Assembly: GCF_031157255.1 (NCBI RefSeq)
Contig: NZ_JAVIFX010000014.1
Location: 119,288-183,287 of the forward strand
Length of the DNA stretch: 64,000 nt
Direction: 5' to 3'
From: Bradyrhizobium sp. LHD-71
GTDB taxonomy: Bacteria; Pseudomonadota; Alphaproteobacteria; Rhizobiales; Xanthobacteraceae
Part shown: piece by piece, positions 42,145 through 51,197 of the stretch
Numbering within the stretch: the stretch's first letter is position 1
How the letters are laid out: each line of letters starts with the position of its first letter
Position numbers and translations under genes: made by a program
The notes under the pieces: model-generated
Database searches by the model: none
What the model was told of the DNA's origin: nothing
The model's input: only the letters and a program-made list of their open reading frames with translations

Positions 42145-42169
42145 AACGCCGCCATCGCGAGAGCGTTTC
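42145..42169 (-). promoter_or_regulatory. Candidate EcfG-type promoter of the zinc-ribbon gene
   Basis: On the minus strand GAAAC (42169-42165), 16 bases, CGTT (42148-42145): exact -10, one change in the -35. It lies very close to the start codon. Confidence 0.35.
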
Positions 42170-42302
42170 CGGAACGAAGCAAAAAAATCTCGCCCCAAAA
42201 TTGTCGGTGCTCAATCAATGATCGTTGGTGCGAAGTATTCTGCTGCCGCCAATTTGTCGTCTTTCGCGATCGTACTCTGGCTGCACACCAAAGGGGCACT
42301 TC

Positions 42303-42932
42303 ATGAACAAGATCGCACTGCGTTTCGCACCGCTGCTGCTCATCGCCTCCATCGGCCCGGCATGGGCGATCGATCCTGCAAGTTTTGCATCACTGAAGCA
42401 GGGCGGGCACGTCATCATCTTCCGACATGTCGCGACCGATGACAGCCAGAAGGACATTTATCCGTTTCGTTTCGATGACATGAAGGCGCAGCGACAGCTG
42501 AGCGACAAGGGGCGTAGCGCGGCGCGCGCGATCGGTGCGTCCCTCAAGACGCTGGGAGTTCCGCTCGGCGAGATCTACACAAGCAGGCTCAACCGCGCCG
42601 TCGAGACCGGCAAGCTTCTTGCCGACAAGGATGTGATCCCCCGGGATGAACTGACCGATAGCGGCGCGGGCAGCGCGTCGAAGATGGCGAACCCGGACGG
42701 TGACAACGAGAAGATCGGACGCGCGATCCGCGATCTCGTGAACAACGCGCCCAAGGCGGGCGCGAACAATGTCGTCGTCACCCACAAGACCAATGTTGCC
42801 GACGCGTTCGGCAAGGATTTTGCGGATGTCCAGGAAGGAGAGGCATTGGTCTACCGGCCGGCCGCATCGGGCCCGGTGCTCGTCGTACGCGTCAAGGCCG
42901 ATGCGTGGCAAACGGACGTCGCCAGCAAGTAG
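42303..42932 (+). CDS. Exported histidine phosphatase family protein
   Basis: The 209-residue protein has a signal peptide (cleavage after PAWA, residue 22) and a histidine-phosphatase core: the nucleophile motif reads FRHVATD with Arg41-His42 (RHV rather than RHG), and a second His in VVTHKTN. LSDKGRSAARAIG and YTSRLNRAVETGKLL are family segments. It probably removes phosphate from a periplasmic substrate. AAAGGGG precedes the ATG. Confidence 0.88.
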   Translation: MNKIALRFAPLLLIASIGPAWAIDPASFASLKQGGHVIIFRHVATDDSQKDIYPFRFDDMKAQRQLSDKGRSAARAIGASLKTLGVPLGEIYTSRLNRAVETGKLLADKDVIPRDELTDSGAGSASKMANPDGDNEKIGRAIRDLVNNAPKAGANNVVVTHKTNVADAFGKDFADVQEGEALVYRPAASGPVLVVRVKADAWQTDVASK

Positions 42933-42952
42933 CCGTACCCCTTGGGCCCACC

Positions 42953-43088
42953 CGTCATGCCCGCCCCCGGGTCCGCGCAAAGCGCGACCCGAGGACAGGC
43001 TCCGGCGGGCATCCAGTAACCCGCAGCGTCTGCGCTCAAGCTTTAACGTTCTGGAATACTAGGGTCCCCGCCTGCGCGGGGACGACGC
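42953..43088. repeat. Composite intergenic repeat with terminal hairpins
   Basis: The stretch opens CGTCATGCCCGCCCCCGGGT and closes with the hairpin GTCCCCGCCTGCGCGGGGAC (43065-43084). Similar CGTCATGCCCGGG...GCATCCAG elements are common between genes in Bradyrhizobium-type genomes. It lies between convergent genes and can end both transcripts. Confidence 0.7.
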
Positions 43089-43109
43089 CGAGTATGTATT
43101 GGTCATGCC

Positions 43110-43697
43110 TTAGCGTGCATCGCACCAGGGGCGGGGCGGGCGGCAGTTGCCGCCGACGCATGATGTGCGCTCGGCCAGCCCTTCGGCGATCAGCCGTTCG
43201 CCGACGTCCCAGCCGTTGGCGCGCAGGATGCCGCAGCGTTGGCCGGGATTGCACGCCTCGGTGTCCTCGGTGTTCGACGTGCAGGCGCAAGGCGCGGCCT
43301 GAAATTCCAGGTCGGCGCTCGCGATAATGGCGCGCAGCCGGCGCATCGCTGTGTAGCCGCGCTCGCGCTCCGCGTCGCAGCGCGCACGCGCGGTCTCGGG
43401 CGTGTTGAAACCGATCAGGCGGATTTCGTCCTGCCGGCCGTGCAGCCGGATCGTGTCGCCATCGACGACCTGCACCTGGTGGGCGGACAGTTGCTCGGGC
43501 GCCCCGGCCTTCGGCTTAAGGGCGGCTGCCAGATCGTGCCGCAGGTAAACCGCGGCAAAGGCGAGCGCCATGAGGATCGCGACCAGCACCCAGAACCATG
43601 GCGCGCCGCGCGGCTTCGGCGGCTCGTCGAGCAGCATCCGAAGCTTCTCGGGCTCGCCCCATTTGGTCGTTCTGACCTGGCGGATGTGACCGGACAT
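43110..43697 (-). CDS. Membrane-anchored thermonuclease (SNase-like) family protein
   Basis: The 195-residue protein has one membrane helix (residues about 33-51) followed by a staphylococcal-nuclease-type OB fold: VVDGDTIRLHG with Asp79 and Asp81, Arg93 in IRLIG and Glu101 in NTPETARA, the usual calcium and catalytic positions. Six Cys in the C-terminal half suggest disulfides and periplasmic location. It should degrade nucleic acid outside the cytoplasm. Confidence 0.85.
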   Translation of the reverse strand: MSGHIRQVRTTKWGEPEKLRMLLDEPPKPRGAPWFWVLVAILMALAFAAVYLRHDLAAALKPKAGAPEQLSAHQVQVVDGDTIRLHGRQDEIRLIGFNTPETARARCDAERERGYTAMRRLRAIIASADLEFQAAPCACTSNTEDTEACNPGQRCGILRANGWDVGERLIAEGLAERTSCVGGNCRPPRPWCDAR

Positions 43698-43797
43698 GCC
43701 GCGATATTGGACAAGCCCGGTTAATGTCAGGTGACCTGATGGTCTCGCGTTTCCCGACGGTCGGCAGGCGCGTCACGCGGGCTGCGTCTGCTATCGC

Positions 43798-44118
43798 TTA
43801 CCAGTATGGCTTGAAGTGGAAGGGCGGCCACGCGCGGTCGCCGGGGTCAGGTCCATAACCCCAGCCCGGCTGGATGCCGCGATAGTAGCCTTGACCATAA
43901 TAGCCGCGGCGATAGGGCCGGTCGTAGCCGTAGGAGTAACGGTAACCGCGATAGGCCTGCGGCTGACGGCGCACCTTCTTGCGCGCGCTTGCATCCGTTG
44001 CGGCGCCGGCTTCCGACGTTGCCTGCGCAGTCACGGTCCTGTCGGAGGCTGCGCTTGCCGAGCTGCTGATGAGCATCGGCGGCACGGCGAGCGCGAGCAC
44101 GAGGGCAATCGTCTTCAT
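43798..44118 (-). CDS. Exported Tyr/Gly/Arg-rich protein, 106 residues
   Basis: The ATG at 44118 follows GGAG with 8-base spacing. A signal peptide (to about residue 24, SSSASA) is followed by a basic linker and a repeat-like RGYRYSYGYDRPYRRGYYG segment with a WPPFHFKPYW end. Such proteins are common in Rhizobiales envelopes; role unknown. Confidence 0.7.
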   Translation of the reverse strand: MKTIALVLALAVPPMLISSSASAASDRTVTAQATSEAGAATDASARKKVRRQPQAYRGYRYSYGYDRPYRRGYYGQGYYRGIQPGWGYGPDPGDRAWPPFHFKPYW

Positions 44119-44148
44119 TCGAAATCTCCGTCGCATTTTCACAACCTC

Positions 44149-44174
44149 AACAAGGCGTTGCACCGGAATGTTCC
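44149..44174 (-). promoter_or_regulatory. Candidate EcfG-type promoter of the Tyr/Gly-rich protein gene
   Basis: On the minus strand GGAAC (44174-44170), 17 bases, TGTT (44152-44149), 31 bases before the start codon; one base from consensus. Confidence 0.4.
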
Positions 44175-44297
44175 GGAGAGCCTGAACACGAAGCTCAACA
44201 AAAAGGTGAGGTATCCTGGCTCATGAGGAACGTCTTGCGGCGCGAATGATTCCCGCATCGGACCTCCTGAGGAGGCTCGAGCGGAGGAGCATTCGAA

Positions 44298-44636
44298 ATG
44301 AAGGCCGTAACTGTCTCGCTCGCCGTGCTCGCCATCGTCATTACGTTTGGCGGCGCGAATGCGCAGAGCTCCGGACTCGATCAGCAAGACCGCAGCGCCG
44401 ATACCTTGTGCTGGGACACGCTGCAGAACATTGCACGCGAGAAGTTCCCGGGCAAAGGAACGCTTGGCGCGAGCGGTGACCCGCAAGGCCGAACCACCGG
44501 CAGTTCGGCGGGGGACGACGTGCAGGGAGCTGGCGGAGGGGCGAAAGACTCCAACCGCGTGACCAGCGGCGTGACGAGCGAGGGTCGCATGACGAGCGGC
44601 GGCCCGGTGCGCCCCGCCGGCATCCCGGATTGCTGA
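44298..44636 (+). CDS. Hypothetical exported protein, 112 residues
   Basis: GGAGGAG lies 9 bases before the ATG. A signal peptide (cleavage near ANAQ, residue 23) precedes a short DTLCWDTLQNIAREKFPGKG segment and a low-complexity Gly/Ser/Thr tail (residues 55-112) ending in Cys. No family recognised. Confidence 0.65.
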   Translation: MKAVTVSLAVLAIVITFGGANAQSSGLDQQDRSADTLCWDTLQNIAREKFPGKGTLGASGDPQGRTTGSSAGDDVQGAGGGAKDSNRVTSGVTSEGRMTSGGPVRPAGIPDC

Positions 44637-44716
44637 TTCTGGCAGGCCAGCAGCAAACCATGGTACTGTCCGGCGTCTGAATACCGGCTCCCTTGGGATA
44701 GGGAACCGGAGGTGGA

Positions 44717-44738
44717 GTGGCGTGTGAGTGGCGTGTGA
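44717..44738 (+). repeat. 11-bp tandem duplication in the leader of the 44742 gene
   Basis: GTGGCGTGTGA occurs twice head to tail. It separates a GGAGGTGGAG purine tract from the start codon by about 25 bases. Confidence 0.8.
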
Positions 44739-44741
44739 GTG

Positions 44742-44993
44742 ATGGACATCGAGCCGAACGATTTTTCCAGTTTTATTGTGCGAACGGTCGATGGCCTGCG
44801 CGTTGCGGTTGCCGGATTGCCGCAGACAATGCCGGTCGACGTGACCGGGGTCGTCCTTGATGCGATGACGATCGAGGACCTGCGCGCGCTGACGACCTTG
44901 CCGCACCCGCTCAGCGTGCTCATTCCCCACCGCCTGGCGGACGACAGCCGTGTCCAGGTCGGTGCAGCCGAGGAGAGTGAGCGCGACCCCTGA
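44742..44993 (+). CDS. Hypothetical small protein, 83 residues
   Basis: The protein is acidic and beta-rich (FSSFIVRTVDGLRVAVAG, VTGVVLDAMTIEDLRALT). No domain recognised. A GTG immediately before the ATG is an alternative start. The ribosome site is distant because of a tandem duplication. No gene is evident from 44994 to 45240. Confidence 0.5.
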   Translation: MDIEPNDFSSFIVRTVDGLRVAVAGLPQTMPVDVTGVVLDAMTIEDLRALTTLPHPLSVLIPHRLADDSRVQVGAAEESERDP

Positions 44994-45240
44994 GGGGGTC
45001 GGTCTCATTTGGCCTCGCGCAATGCCGCAGGGCGACGGACCGCGGTTCCGTGTCGGAGGCCCGGCGAGCGCGTGCGATTTGTCCCCGGACTCTTGCTGCT
45101 TCCCAAGTTACGATTGGGCAAAGGGAAATGCCCGTCCGCGCCTGTTCTCATCCGGCCGCGAAATCCCTATAGGATGAGCGACGATTGGCCGTCCCCCGCG
45201 AGGGTGCTCCTGATCGTCAACGAGCCTCAGCTGACGCCGC

Positions 45241-47694
45241 ATGACCAGTCCTTCCGGTTCCGCTTCGGACCCACTGCGCAGCCTCGATGCCGAAGAGCTG
45301 CATCAGCATCTTGCTGAGCTGGCGCACGAGCGCGACGAAGCGTATCGGGTGTTGCAGGAGCGCGAGGCCGAGCTTGCGCTGATCCAGCGCATCGGCCGTG
45401 TCGGTGGCGTCGAGGTCGATCTGCGCGAGGGTTTTCGCAATCGCCGGCGCTCACCCGAATATCTCATCATCCACGGGTTGCCGCCGAGTGCGGCGAATGA
45501 AACCCATCAGGACTGGCTCAACCGGATCCATCCCGCGGACAGGGCGCGCGCCGAAAGGCAGTTCCTCGACGCGATCGGAGGCACGGTCGAACACTACCAC
45601 GCCGAATACCGGATCATCCGCCCGAGTGATGGCGAGGTGCGTTGGATCGGTGTCACCGCCAGGATCGAGCGCGACGACGAGGGGCGGGCGCTGCGGCTGG
45701 TCGGCGCGCATATCGACATCACCGAGCGCATGCAGGCGCAGGAAAGCTTGCGCGAAAGCGAGGAGCGCTTCCGTCAGATCGCCAACAGCGCCCCGGTGCC
45801 GATGTGGGTCACCAAGCTCGACCGCACCCGCGCTTTCGCCAACCAGGCCTATCTCGATTTCCTCGGGCTGCCTTACGACGAGGCCGTCGTGTTCGACTGG
45901 CGCAAGGCGCTGCATCCGGACGACCTGGCGCGCATTCTCAAGGAGCAGATCGCCGGCGAGTCGTCGCTGAAGCCTTTCGTGCTGGAAGCGCGCTATCGAC
46001 GCGCCGATGGCGAATGGCGCTGGCTTCGTTCGGAATCGCAGCCGCGCTTCGATCCTTTCGGAAACCACATCGGCTTCATCGGTCTCGCCCACGACATCAC
46101 CGTGGCGAAGCAGGCGGAAACCGGGCTGCGGCAACTCAACGAAACCCTGGAAAGCCGCATCAGAGAGCGCACCGCGCAGCTCGAAACGCAGCAGGCGCAG
46201 ATGCTGGCGATCCTCGACACGACGCACCTCTACCAGACCCTGCTCGATCTCAACGGCAACGTCATCCACGCGAACAAGACAGCGCTCGCAGGAATCGGCG
46301 CGGACGCGTCCGATGTGCTGGGCAAGCCGTTCTGGGAGATGTCGTGGTTTACCGGCACGGAAGCGATGCCGAGTTTCGTGCGCGATGCGTTCGGCATGGT
46401 GCTGCGCGGCGAAAGCGTGCGGGAGGAGGTGATGCTGCATCTGTCGATCGGCGACCGCTTCTTCGATTTCGCGATGCGGCCGGTGTTCGACCGCCACGGC
46501 AAGGTATCGGCGGCGCTGTCGGAGGCGGTGGACATCACCGAGCGCCGCGCGGCCGAGGAAGTGCTGCGGCAGTCGCAGAAGATGGAGGCGGTGGGCCAGC
46601 TCACCGGCGGCGTCGCGCATGACTTCAACAATCTCTTGACCATCATCCGTTCGGCCACCGATTTCCTGCGCCGGCGCGATCTGCCCGAGGAGCGCCATCG
46701 CCGCTACATCAATGCCATCACCGAAACCGTCGATCGCGCCGCGAAGCTGATCGGCCAGCTGCTCGCGTTCGCAAGGCGTCAACCGTTGAAGCCGCAGGTC
46801 TTCAACGTGGGCGAACAGGTCGAGAGTATCGCACAGCTGATCCGGCCGCTGGTCGGCAAGGGAATCGAGATCAAGGTCGGCGTCGAGGGCGGCGGGTATT
46901 TCGCCGTTGCGGATATCGGACAGTTTGAAACCGCGATCATCAACCTCGCCGTCAACGCGCGCGATGCGATGGCGGGCGAGGGCAGCCTCGAAATCCACGT
47001 CGCCAAGGTTCTGGAGATTCCGCCGCTGCGCGGCCAGTCGCGCCGTGCGGGCGAGTTTGTGGCGGTCTCGGTCGCTGACACCGGCACAGGCATTGCGGCC
47101 GAGAAGCTCGATATGATCTTCGAACCGTTTTTCACCACGAAGGAGGTCGGCAAGGGCACGGGCCTTGGCCTGTCGCAGGCGTTTGGTTTTTCCAAACAGT
47201 CAGGCGGTGACGTCGAGGTGAAGAGCGCCCTCGGCAAGGGCGCCACGTTCGTGATCTATCTGCCGCAAGCCGTCGCGCCCCGAAGGGTCCGGGGCAACTC
47301 GGCGAAGTCCGCGGAACCTGCGGTGAGCGGCCGCGGCTATTCCGTGCTCGTGGTCGAGGACAACGTTGAGATCGGCCGGGTGTCCACCGAGGTCCTGCAC
47401 GATCTCGGCTACGCGACCGCCTGGGTCACCGATGCGCGCGCTGCGCTCGCGGCGCTGGAGAGCAGCGAGTTCGATCTCGTGTTCTCGGACATCGTCATGC
47501 CCGGAATGAACGGCGTCGAACTCGCGGCGATCATCCGCGAGCGCCGCCCGAACCTGCCGATCGTGCTGACGTCAGGTTACAGCAACGTGCTCGCCGAAAA
47601 CGCGCATCACGGGTTCGAACTGATTCAGAAGCCTTACTCGATCGAGGTGCTCTCGCGCGCCTTGCGGAACGCGATCGCGGCCAGGCAACCGTGA
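45241..47694 (+). CDS. Hybrid PAS sensor histidine kinase with C-terminal receiver
   Basis: The 817-residue protein has an N-terminal coiled coil, three PAS domains (about residues 50-165, 175-290 and 320-440), a HisKA dimerisation domain with His460 (GGVAHDFNNLL), a HATPase domain with the NLAVNARDAM, DTGTGI and GTGLGLS boxes, and a receiver with Asp750 (VFSDIVMPG). There is no membrane segment, so it senses a cytoplasmic signal. The family resembles large soluble hybrid kinases of the FixL/ethanolamine type only in layout. The target of its phosphorelay is not adjacent; the lone receiver at 30080 is one candidate. Confidence 0.92.
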   Translation: MTSPSGSASDPLRSLDAEELHQHLAELAHERDEAYRVLQEREAELALIQRIGRVGGVEVDLREGFRNRRRSPEYLIIHGLPPSAANETHQDWLNRIHPADRARAERQFLDAIGGTVEHYHAEYRIIRPSDGEVRWIGVTARIERDDEGRALRLVGAHIDITERMQAQESLRESEERFRQIANSAPVPMWVTKLDRTRAFANQAYLDFLGLPYDEAVVFDWRKALHPDDLARILKEQIAGESSLKPFVLEARYRRADGEWRWLRSESQPRFDPFGNHIGFIGLAHDITVAKQAETGLRQLNETLESRIRERTAQLETQQAQMLAILDTTHLYQTLLDLNGNVIHANKTALAGIGADASDVLGKPFWEMSWFTGTEAMPSFVRDAFGMVLRGESVREEVMLHLSIGDRFFDFAMRPVFDRHGKVSAALSEAVDITERRAAEEVLRQSQKMEAVGQLTGGVAHDFNNLLTIIRSATDFLRRRDLPEERHRRYINAITETVDRAAKLIGQLLAFARRQPLKPQVFNVGEQVESIAQLIRPLVGKGIEIKVGVEGGGYFAVADIGQFETAIINLAVNARDAMAGEGSLEIHVAKVLEIPPLRGQSRRAGEFVAVSVADTGTGIAAEKLDMIFEPFFTTKEVGKGTGLGLSQAFGFSKQSGGDVEVKSALGKGATFVIYLPQAVAPRRVRGNSAKSAEPAVSGRGYSVLVVEDNVEIGRVSTEVLHDLGYATAWVTDARAALAALESSEFDLVFSDIVMPGMNGVELAAIIRERRPNLPIVLTSGYSNVLAENAHHGFELIQKPYSIEVLSRALRNAIAARQP

Positions 47695-47821
47695 GATCGT
47701 GGACATTGCGGCCGCCACATATGCGGCGGAACCGAACTTAATTGGCGGCGGTAAAATCACGCCGGGAAGTCGCTGCAACAATAGGTCGCGACCTGTTGAA
47801 ACATCGCCACATTTTGGTCCC

Positions 47822-47846
47822 GGAACCATCTCTCTTCGCCCGCGTT
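47822..47846 (+). promoter_or_regulatory. EcfG-type promoter of the two small membrane protein genes
   Basis: GGAAC (47822-47826), 16 bases, CGTT (47843-47846): an exact EcfG consensus match, 21 bases before the start codon at 47868. Confidence 0.65.
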
Positions 47847-47867
47847 TTTCAGCGAAGGATTCCGCCC

Positions 47868-48122
47868 ATGCGCGAAAAGGACGAAACCCATAAGAATGGA
47901 TTGCCGCCGCGTGAGCGCAACGCGGACGTGACGGAGCGTGGAAGCAACCCGATCGCTTGGACGGCGGGCCTGATCATCGCTTGTGCGATCGCGGCTCTGG
48001 CATTGTTCGGCACCACACGCACGAACGACACTACGACGGCATCCGATCCAACCCTGAACACGGCACCGGGAACTACGACCGGTTCGGTTCCCGCACCGCC
48101 ATCGAAGGGCGCAGAACAGTAA
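47868..48122 (+). CDS. Small single-pass membrane protein, 84 residues
   Basis: GAAGGA precedes the ATG. A charged N-terminus (residues 1-28) leads into one helix (AWTAGLIIACAIAALALFG) and a Thr/Pro-rich tail. Followed 9 bases later by a protein of the same build; both would be driven by the EcfG-like promoter. Function unknown. Confidence 0.68.
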   Translation: MREKDETHKNGLPPRERNADVTERGSNPIAWTAGLIIACAIAALALFGTTRTNDTTTASDPTLNTAPGTTTGSVPAPPSKGAEQ

Positions 48123-48131
48123 GAGCACGAA

Positions 48132-48320
48132 ATGCCGACAGACTTCGACTCCAACTCGCCGCCGCCGAATCGCAAGTGGATCGCGCCGCTCGTCATCGCG
48201 ATCGTGTTCAGTGTGGCGATTGCGCTTGCCAATCGGCAGGTCGACCGTACGACGGCAATGGCGCCCGACAAGGCGCCATCGGAAAAGACGGTCGGTTTGG
48301 CGCCGCAAGGGTCGCGCTAG
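48132..48320 (+). CDS. Small single-pass membrane protein, 62 residues
   Basis: N-terminal Pro/Asn-rich segment, one helix (WIAPLVIAIVFSVAIALA) and a polar tail. Nine bases after the preceding membrane protein gene and likely in the same transcript. No family recognised. Confidence 0.62.
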   Translation: MPTDFDSNSPPPNRKWIAPLVIAIVFSVAIALANRQVDRTTAMAPDKAPSEKTVGLAPQGSR

Positions 48321-48460
48321 GCTCATTGGATCGCAGGCGAATCGCGGCTTCCGCGTCATTCAACGCGGCAGCCGGTGCGTTCCCGCGCGCCGGCATTAAA
48401 GACGATTAAAGACAAAGTAACCGAACTTGGTAACGCGGGCTCTACCTGTGGGGCATAATC

Positions 48461-51133
48461 ATGCCGCGCGGAGCAGGGTCCATGGCGCGCGGACTTTCGA
48501 GTGATCACTTGCGGCGAGGACCGATCCTGGCGCTTGCGCTGGGCGGTGCGATTCTGGTTGCGGCCATCGCGGTCGCGACCGCCGCCGCCGTGTTTGCATC
48601 GCGCGATCGCGCGATTTCGGCCAGCGAGCGCGAGCTGGAAAACAATGCGCGACTCCTGTCGCGACATATCGAGCAGACTCTCACCGATTTCGTGTTTCTG
48701 CAGAAGGTGATCGTAGCCGAGCTCGAACTCGAGCAGATCGAGTCGCCCGAGACGTTCAAGGGCGCCATGGGAACCCAGTTCATCCATCGCATGCTCGCTT
48801 CGAAGGTCATGAGTGCACGCGACCTCGTCGGCGTGAGTCTCTGGACCGCCGATGGTGAGTGGCTGAACTCGTCGCAGACATGGCCGGTCGGCGAGCGCTC
48901 GATCGCCCAGCGCAATTATTTCAGGGCATTGAAGTCCAACAGCGCTGGAACGCCGCTGCTGATCGAGCTGATCCGAAGCCAGTTCATCGAAGGTCACGCG
49001 ATCATCTTCGCGCAAAGGATCGTCTCGCCCAACGGCGTGTTCCTCGGGCTGACCACCCGGGCACTGTCGCCAAAATCGTTTGAGCATTTCTTTGCCTCGG
49101 TCGCGCTCGACAGCGATGCTGCATTCTCGCTGTTTCATTCCGACGGAACGCTGATTACGCGCTTTCCCCACGCCGATCCTCTTCCCCAGCCGTCGCAAAA
49201 CCCCGACAACACCGCTGCCGTCGCGCTGTGGAGCTCCACTGCCGACGAAGAGGCGCGTTTCGCCGCGCCGGCCCAGGTCGGCAATTTTCCGCTGCGGGTT
49301 GTCGTCTCGACCAGCGCCGATTCCGCACTCGGCGAATGGCGGAAGCAGACCAGGCTGCTGGTCGTCGCCGCGTTGCTGTCATCGCTGGTGATCTCGCTCA
49401 CGCTGTTCATGATCATCCGTCAGCTCAAGCGTCAATACGACGCCAGCCGCCAACGGCTTACCCTCGAGAAGCAGCGTCTCGACACGGCCGTGAACAACAT
49501 GACGCACGGGTTGCTCCTGTTCGACTCCAACCAGCGGCTGGTGCTGAGCAACGATCGCTACATCGAGATGTTCGATGTCTCGCGCGACGTGGTCAAGCCA
49601 GGCTGCACGCTGCGCGAGCTGATTCAGCATCGCAAGGACAGGGGCAGCTTTCACGGCGACGTGGACCAGTACTGCGCCTTGTTCATCGACGGCGCGCGCG
49701 AGGGAAAGACGAAGCGCGCAACCATCACCGGTGTCGCCGGTCGGATCGTCGAAGTGACTTTCCAGCCGCTGCCGCAGGGCGGCTGGGTGACGACGCTGGA
49801 GGACATCACCGATCGTCGCCGCTCCGAGGAACGCATCGCGCATCTCGCGCACTACGATCCATTGACCGAGCTGCCCAATCGGCTCTTGTTCCGCGAGCGC
49901 CTCGGTGAGGCGCTGCGCCAGATCGGGCGTGATTCGAAAATCGCCGTGCTCTACATCGACATCGACGGCTTCAAGACCGTCAACGACTCGCTCGGTCATT
50001 CGGTCGGCGACGAACTGCTGAAAGGCATTGCCGGGCGGCTTCGCGAATGCCTGGATGACGACGGCGTGGTCGCGCGCCTCGGCGGCGACGAGTTTGCCAT
50101 CATCCGGACCGGCGTGACGAGCGAGACCGAGCTGACCGGGCTGATCGAACGGATCTATCAGGCGCTGCATGAACCGTTCGAATGCATGGGGCATCGGCTC
50201 ATGACCGGAGCGAGCATCGGCATCGCGCTCGGCTCCGCCAGCGACAACGACCTCGAGCAGCTGGTGAAGAACGCGGATCTTGCGATGTACGACGCGAAGG
50301 CCGGCGGCCGCCGTACCTTCCGCTTCTTCGATCCCGCGCTCGAGGCGCGCGCCAAGGCCCGTCATCTGCTCGAGCGCGACCTGCGGCAGGCGGTGGCTGA
50401 AGGGAGCCTGGACGTCTACTATCAGCCGGTCGTCGACCTTCGCTCCGAAAGAATTGTCGGATGCGAGGCGCTTGTCCGGTGGTTTCATCCGGAACGAGGT
50501 TGCGTCTCGCCTGCCGAGTTCATTCCGATCGCCGAGGACATCGGCCTGATCGACGAAATCGGCGAATGGGTGCTGAACACCGCCTGCATCGAGGCGACGG
50601 GCTGGCCCGCTCATGTGAAGATCGCGGTCAACGTCTCGCCGATGCAGTTTCGCAGCCGGACGCTGCCGTTGAAGGTCGCAAGCGTGCTGGCGCGATCGGG
50701 GCTGCCGGCGGAGCGGCTCGAACTCGAGATCACCGAAGCGGTGCTGATCCACGACCATGACACCGCGTTCGATATGCTCGACAAGCTCCGTTCGCTCGGC
50801 GTGAGCATCGCGCTCGACGACTTCGGCACCGGCTATTCATCGTTGAGCTATCTGCACCGGTTCAGGTTCGACAAGATCAAGATCGACCGCAGCTTCATCT
50901 CGAGCCTGTCGGAGGACAAGAGCCTGCCGATCCTGCAGGCTGCACTCGGCATTGCCGCCTCGCAACGCATGATCACGACGGCGGAAGGGGTCGAGACCGA
51001 GGCGCAGCGGCGGCTGTTGCGCGAGCTCGGCTGCGCGCAGATGCAGGGCCACCTGTTCAGCCCGGCGCGGACGGTGACCGAAATCCGGAAGCTCCTGCGC
51101 GACGACCCAAAGCGCATCGCAGCCTCGGCCTGA
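48461..51133 (+). CDS. Membrane-bound GGDEF-EAL protein with Cache-like sensor
   Basis: The 890-residue protein has two membrane helices (about 21-43 and 297-318) flanking a periplasmic Cache-like domain, then a PAS domain (about 340-440), GGDEF with an intact GGDEF signature at 541-545, and EAL with E669-A-L, the Asn of VNVSP, ITEAVL, DDFGTG, KIDRSF and AEGVE, all the metal and catalytic positions. Both synthesis and breakdown of cyclic di-GMP are therefore possible. The inhibitory RxxD site before GGDEF is absent. A Met 21 bases downstream is an alternative start. Confidence 0.94.
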   Translation: MPRGAGSMARGLSSDHLRRGPILALALGGAILVAAIAVATAAAVFASRDRAISASERELENNARLLSRHIEQTLTDFVFLQKVIVAELELEQIESPETFKGAMGTQFIHRMLASKVMSARDLVGVSLWTADGEWLNSSQTWPVGERSIAQRNYFRALKSNSAGTPLLIELIRSQFIEGHAIIFAQRIVSPNGVFLGLTTRALSPKSFEHFFASVALDSDAAFSLFHSDGTLITRFPHADPLPQPSQNPDNTAAVALWSSTADEEARFAAPAQVGNFPLRVVVSTSADSALGEWRKQTRLLVVAALLSSLVISLTLFMIIRQLKRQYDASRQRLTLEKQRLDTAVNNMTHGLLLFDSNQRLVLSNDRYIEMFDVSRDVVKPGCTLRELIQHRKDRGSFHGDVDQYCALFIDGAREGKTKRATITGVAGRIVEVTFQPLPQGGWVTTLEDITDRRRSEERIAHLAHYDPLTELPNRLLFRERLGEALRQIGRDSKIAVLYIDIDGFKTVNDSLGHSVGDELLKGIAGRLRECLDDDGVVARLGGDEFAIIRTGVTSETELTGLIERIYQALHEPFECMGHRLMTGASIGIALGSASDNDLEQLVKNADLAMYDAKAGGRRTFRFFDPALEARAKARHLLERDLRQAVAEGSLDVYYQPVVDLRSERIVGCEALVRWFHPERGCVSPAEFIPIAEDIGLIDEIGEWVLNTACIEATGWPAHVKIAVNVSPMQFRSRTLPLKVASVLARSGLPAERLELEITEAVLIHDHDTAFDMLDKLRSLGVSIALDDFGTGYSSLSYLHRFRFDKIKIDRSFISSLSEDKSLPILQAALGIAASQRMITTAEGVETEAQRRLLRELGCAQMQGHLFSPARTVTEIRKLLRDDPKRIAASA

Positions 51134-51197
51134 TCCCGCGAACAGCCGGCCTGGATTGAGAGGGCCGGGCGCTTGCCGCTTGGCTGTCGATCGTCGT

